Part shown: piece by piece, positions 63,160 through 64,000 of the stretch
Layout of the letters: every line of letters starts with the position of its first letter
How positions within the stretch are numbered: position 1 is the stretch's first letter
Assembly (NCBI RefSeq): GCF_003352465.1
Contig: NZ_CP031153.1
Location: 2,284,465 to 2,348,464, forward strand
DNA length: 64,000 bases
Source: Kordia sp. SMS9
GTDB lineage: Bacteria > Bacteroidota > Bacteroidia > Flavobacteriales > Flavobacteriaceae
Direction of reading: 5' to 3'
Translations under genes and position numbers: made by a program
The notes under the pieces: model-generated
Databases searched by the model: none
What the model saw: only the letters and a program-made list of their open reading frames with translations
What the model was told of the DNA's origin: nothing

Positions 63160-64000
63160 ATGAAAACGTTACGATTAATTTTAGGCGATCAGCTCAATCA
63201 GCAACATTCGTGGTATGATGATACCAATGATGAAATTGTGTATTTTATGGCGGAAATGCGTCAAGAAACCGATTATGTAAAACATCACATTCAAAAAGTG
63301 GTGGCGTTTTTTAAAAGTATGCGTTCGTTTGCAGCTTGGCTAGAAAAGGAACAACACGAAGTTGTGTATTATACTTTGGATGACAAAAACAATCAACAGG
63401 ATTTAGTAGCGAATTTGAAGCAACTCATTACGGAACACAACATAGAAAAGTTTGACTACCAATTGCCTGACGAATACCGTTTGGATGAACAGTTAAAAGC
63501 TTTTTGTGACGAATTGGAGATTGAAACAGAAGCTTTTGATACAGAACATTTTTTAACGTCACGAACCGATTTTACAGACTTTTTTGAAGGAAAGAAACAA
63601 CTAGTGATGGAATATTTTTATCGCAATATGCGAAAGAAGTATGATATTATGATGCTGAATGAAAAAGATCCGGAAGGAGGCAAATGGAATTTTGATCAAA
63701 GCAATCGAAAAAAGTGGAAAGGCGAACCTGAAATTCCGCAAGAAAAACAAATAGAAAATTCGGTGGAAGAAATCTACGAAATGATTCAAGCTGCGAAAGT
63801 AGAAACGATAGGAACTATTGATATTGACAACTTTCATTGGCCAACCGATCGTGAATCGTGTTTGGACGTTTTGAATTATTTTTGTGAGAACTTACTCGTT
63901 CATTTCGGAGATTACCAAGATGCGATGCATACGGAAGAACATTTCCTATTTCACAGTCGTTTGTCCTTTGCGATGAATTCTAAAATGTTGCATCCGAAAG
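63160..64000 (+). CDS. cryptochrome/photolyase-related protein, FeS-BCP (PhrB-like) family, 3' end missing
   Basis: Reads from ATG 63160, one base after the CRY-DASH stop, to the window edge (280 codons). KTLRLILGDQLNQQHSWY and FKSMRSFAAWLEKEQHEVVYYTLDD match the start of the photolyase-related family; FLTSRTDFTDFF and YFYRNMRKKYDIMMLNEKDPEGGKWNFDQSNRKK are hallmarks of the FeS-containing (6-4) photolyases, in which GGKWNFDxxNR is highly conserved. The FeS-ligand Cys lie in the missing part, apart from early ones. It likely repairs (6-4) photoproducts. Confidence 0.88.
   Translation, partial: MKTLRLILGDQLNQQHSWYDDTNDEIVYFMAEMRQETDYVKHHIQKVVAFFKSMRSFAAWLEKEQHEVVYYTLDDKNNQQDLVANLKQLITEHNIEKFDYQLPDEYRLDEQLKAFCDELEIETEAFDTEHFLTSRTDFTDFFEGKKQLVMEYFYRNMRKKYDIMMLNEKDPEGGKWNFDQSNRKKWKGEPEIPQEKQIENSVEEIYEMIQAAKVETIGTIDIDNFHWPTDRESCLDVLNYFCENLLVHFGDYQDAMHTEEHFLFHSRLSFAMNSKMLHPK

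Noticed and set aside
1..64000. CRISPR array, tRNA or rRNA genes, prophage or integrase.
   Set aside because: No regularly spaced repeats, no cloverleaf candidate with a GTTCGA-type arm, no structural or integrase proteins were recognised on reading both strands; a covariance-model scan would settle RNA genes.

Overview
The window looks like part of the chromosome of a marine-type Flavobacteriaceae bacterium (Bacteroidota), perhaps Kordia or a close relative. This is inferred from low G+C by eye, Bacteroidota-style promoter boxes (TAnnTTTG), very few Shine-Dalgarno sites, and families typical of the group: a CusA-TolC fusion, DUF2490, a DUF4212/solute symporter pair, BF3164/TolB-like lipoproteins and LytTR two-component systems. 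No rRNA, tRNA, CRISPR array, prophage or intact insertion sequence was seen.

Layout. 1-7.4 kb is a metal (probably copper) locus: a CusA/CzcA pump fused to a TolC domain (running off the left edge) and a small exported protein on the minus strand, then a small membrane protein and a TonB-dependent receptor with an OprC-like CxxxM motif on the plus strand. 7.6-13.6 kb holds a bestrophin, a gene remnant, a large SIR2-STAND protein that is probably anti-phage, and a DUF2490 protein. 14.2-19.4 kb is the most interesting part: a LytTR regulator, a PatA/PatG-type (cyanobactin maturation) serine protease, two tandem 44-45 residue precursor peptides with one shared leader, and a phospholipase-C-like protein. 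The peptides carry LPxQxxxVxR and GANAS, resembling the cyanobactin leader start and the G-(L/V)-(E/D)-(A/P)-S protease site. No cyclodehydratase, oxidase or prenyltransferase is present. I read this as a minimal cyanobactin-like RiPP system.

19.6-34.7 kb is largely an acetate/propionate uptake and activation region: a membrane AraC regulator, a zinc-ribbon/HTH regulator, a porin, a symporter pair, a CrbS-like symporter-histidine kinase with a receiver-only regulator, a PrpE-like ligase and acetyl-CoA synthetase. An SGNH hydrolase lipoprotein lies before it and two secreted proteins, one a papain-like protease, are embedded. 34.7-37.1 kb is a probable damage-response operon: a LexA-like XRE/S24 repressor with paired upstream repeats, a DnaQ-GIY-YIG nuclease and a tiny protein. 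An orphan double-glycine RiPP-type precursor follows at 37.3 kb. 37.5-43.6 kb holds housekeeping genes (LprI-like protein, DEAD-box helicase, Crp/Fnr regulator, YitT protein, sulfatase).

43.7-54.2 kb is one minus-strand operon: a Cys-rich exported peptide, a beta-propeller lipoprotein, a thioredoxin-like protein, and a complete tripartite exporter with two different RND permeases. 54.6-60.7 kb has an SH3 lipoprotein, two unknown proteins, a TPR histidine kinase with a LytTR regulator, and small lipoprotein or membrane proteins. After a divergent SGNH hydrolase, 61.7-64 kb is a light-repair operon (DUF2256, cryptochrome DASH, FeS-type photolyase) whose promoter box sits inside a perfect 9-bp inverted repeat.
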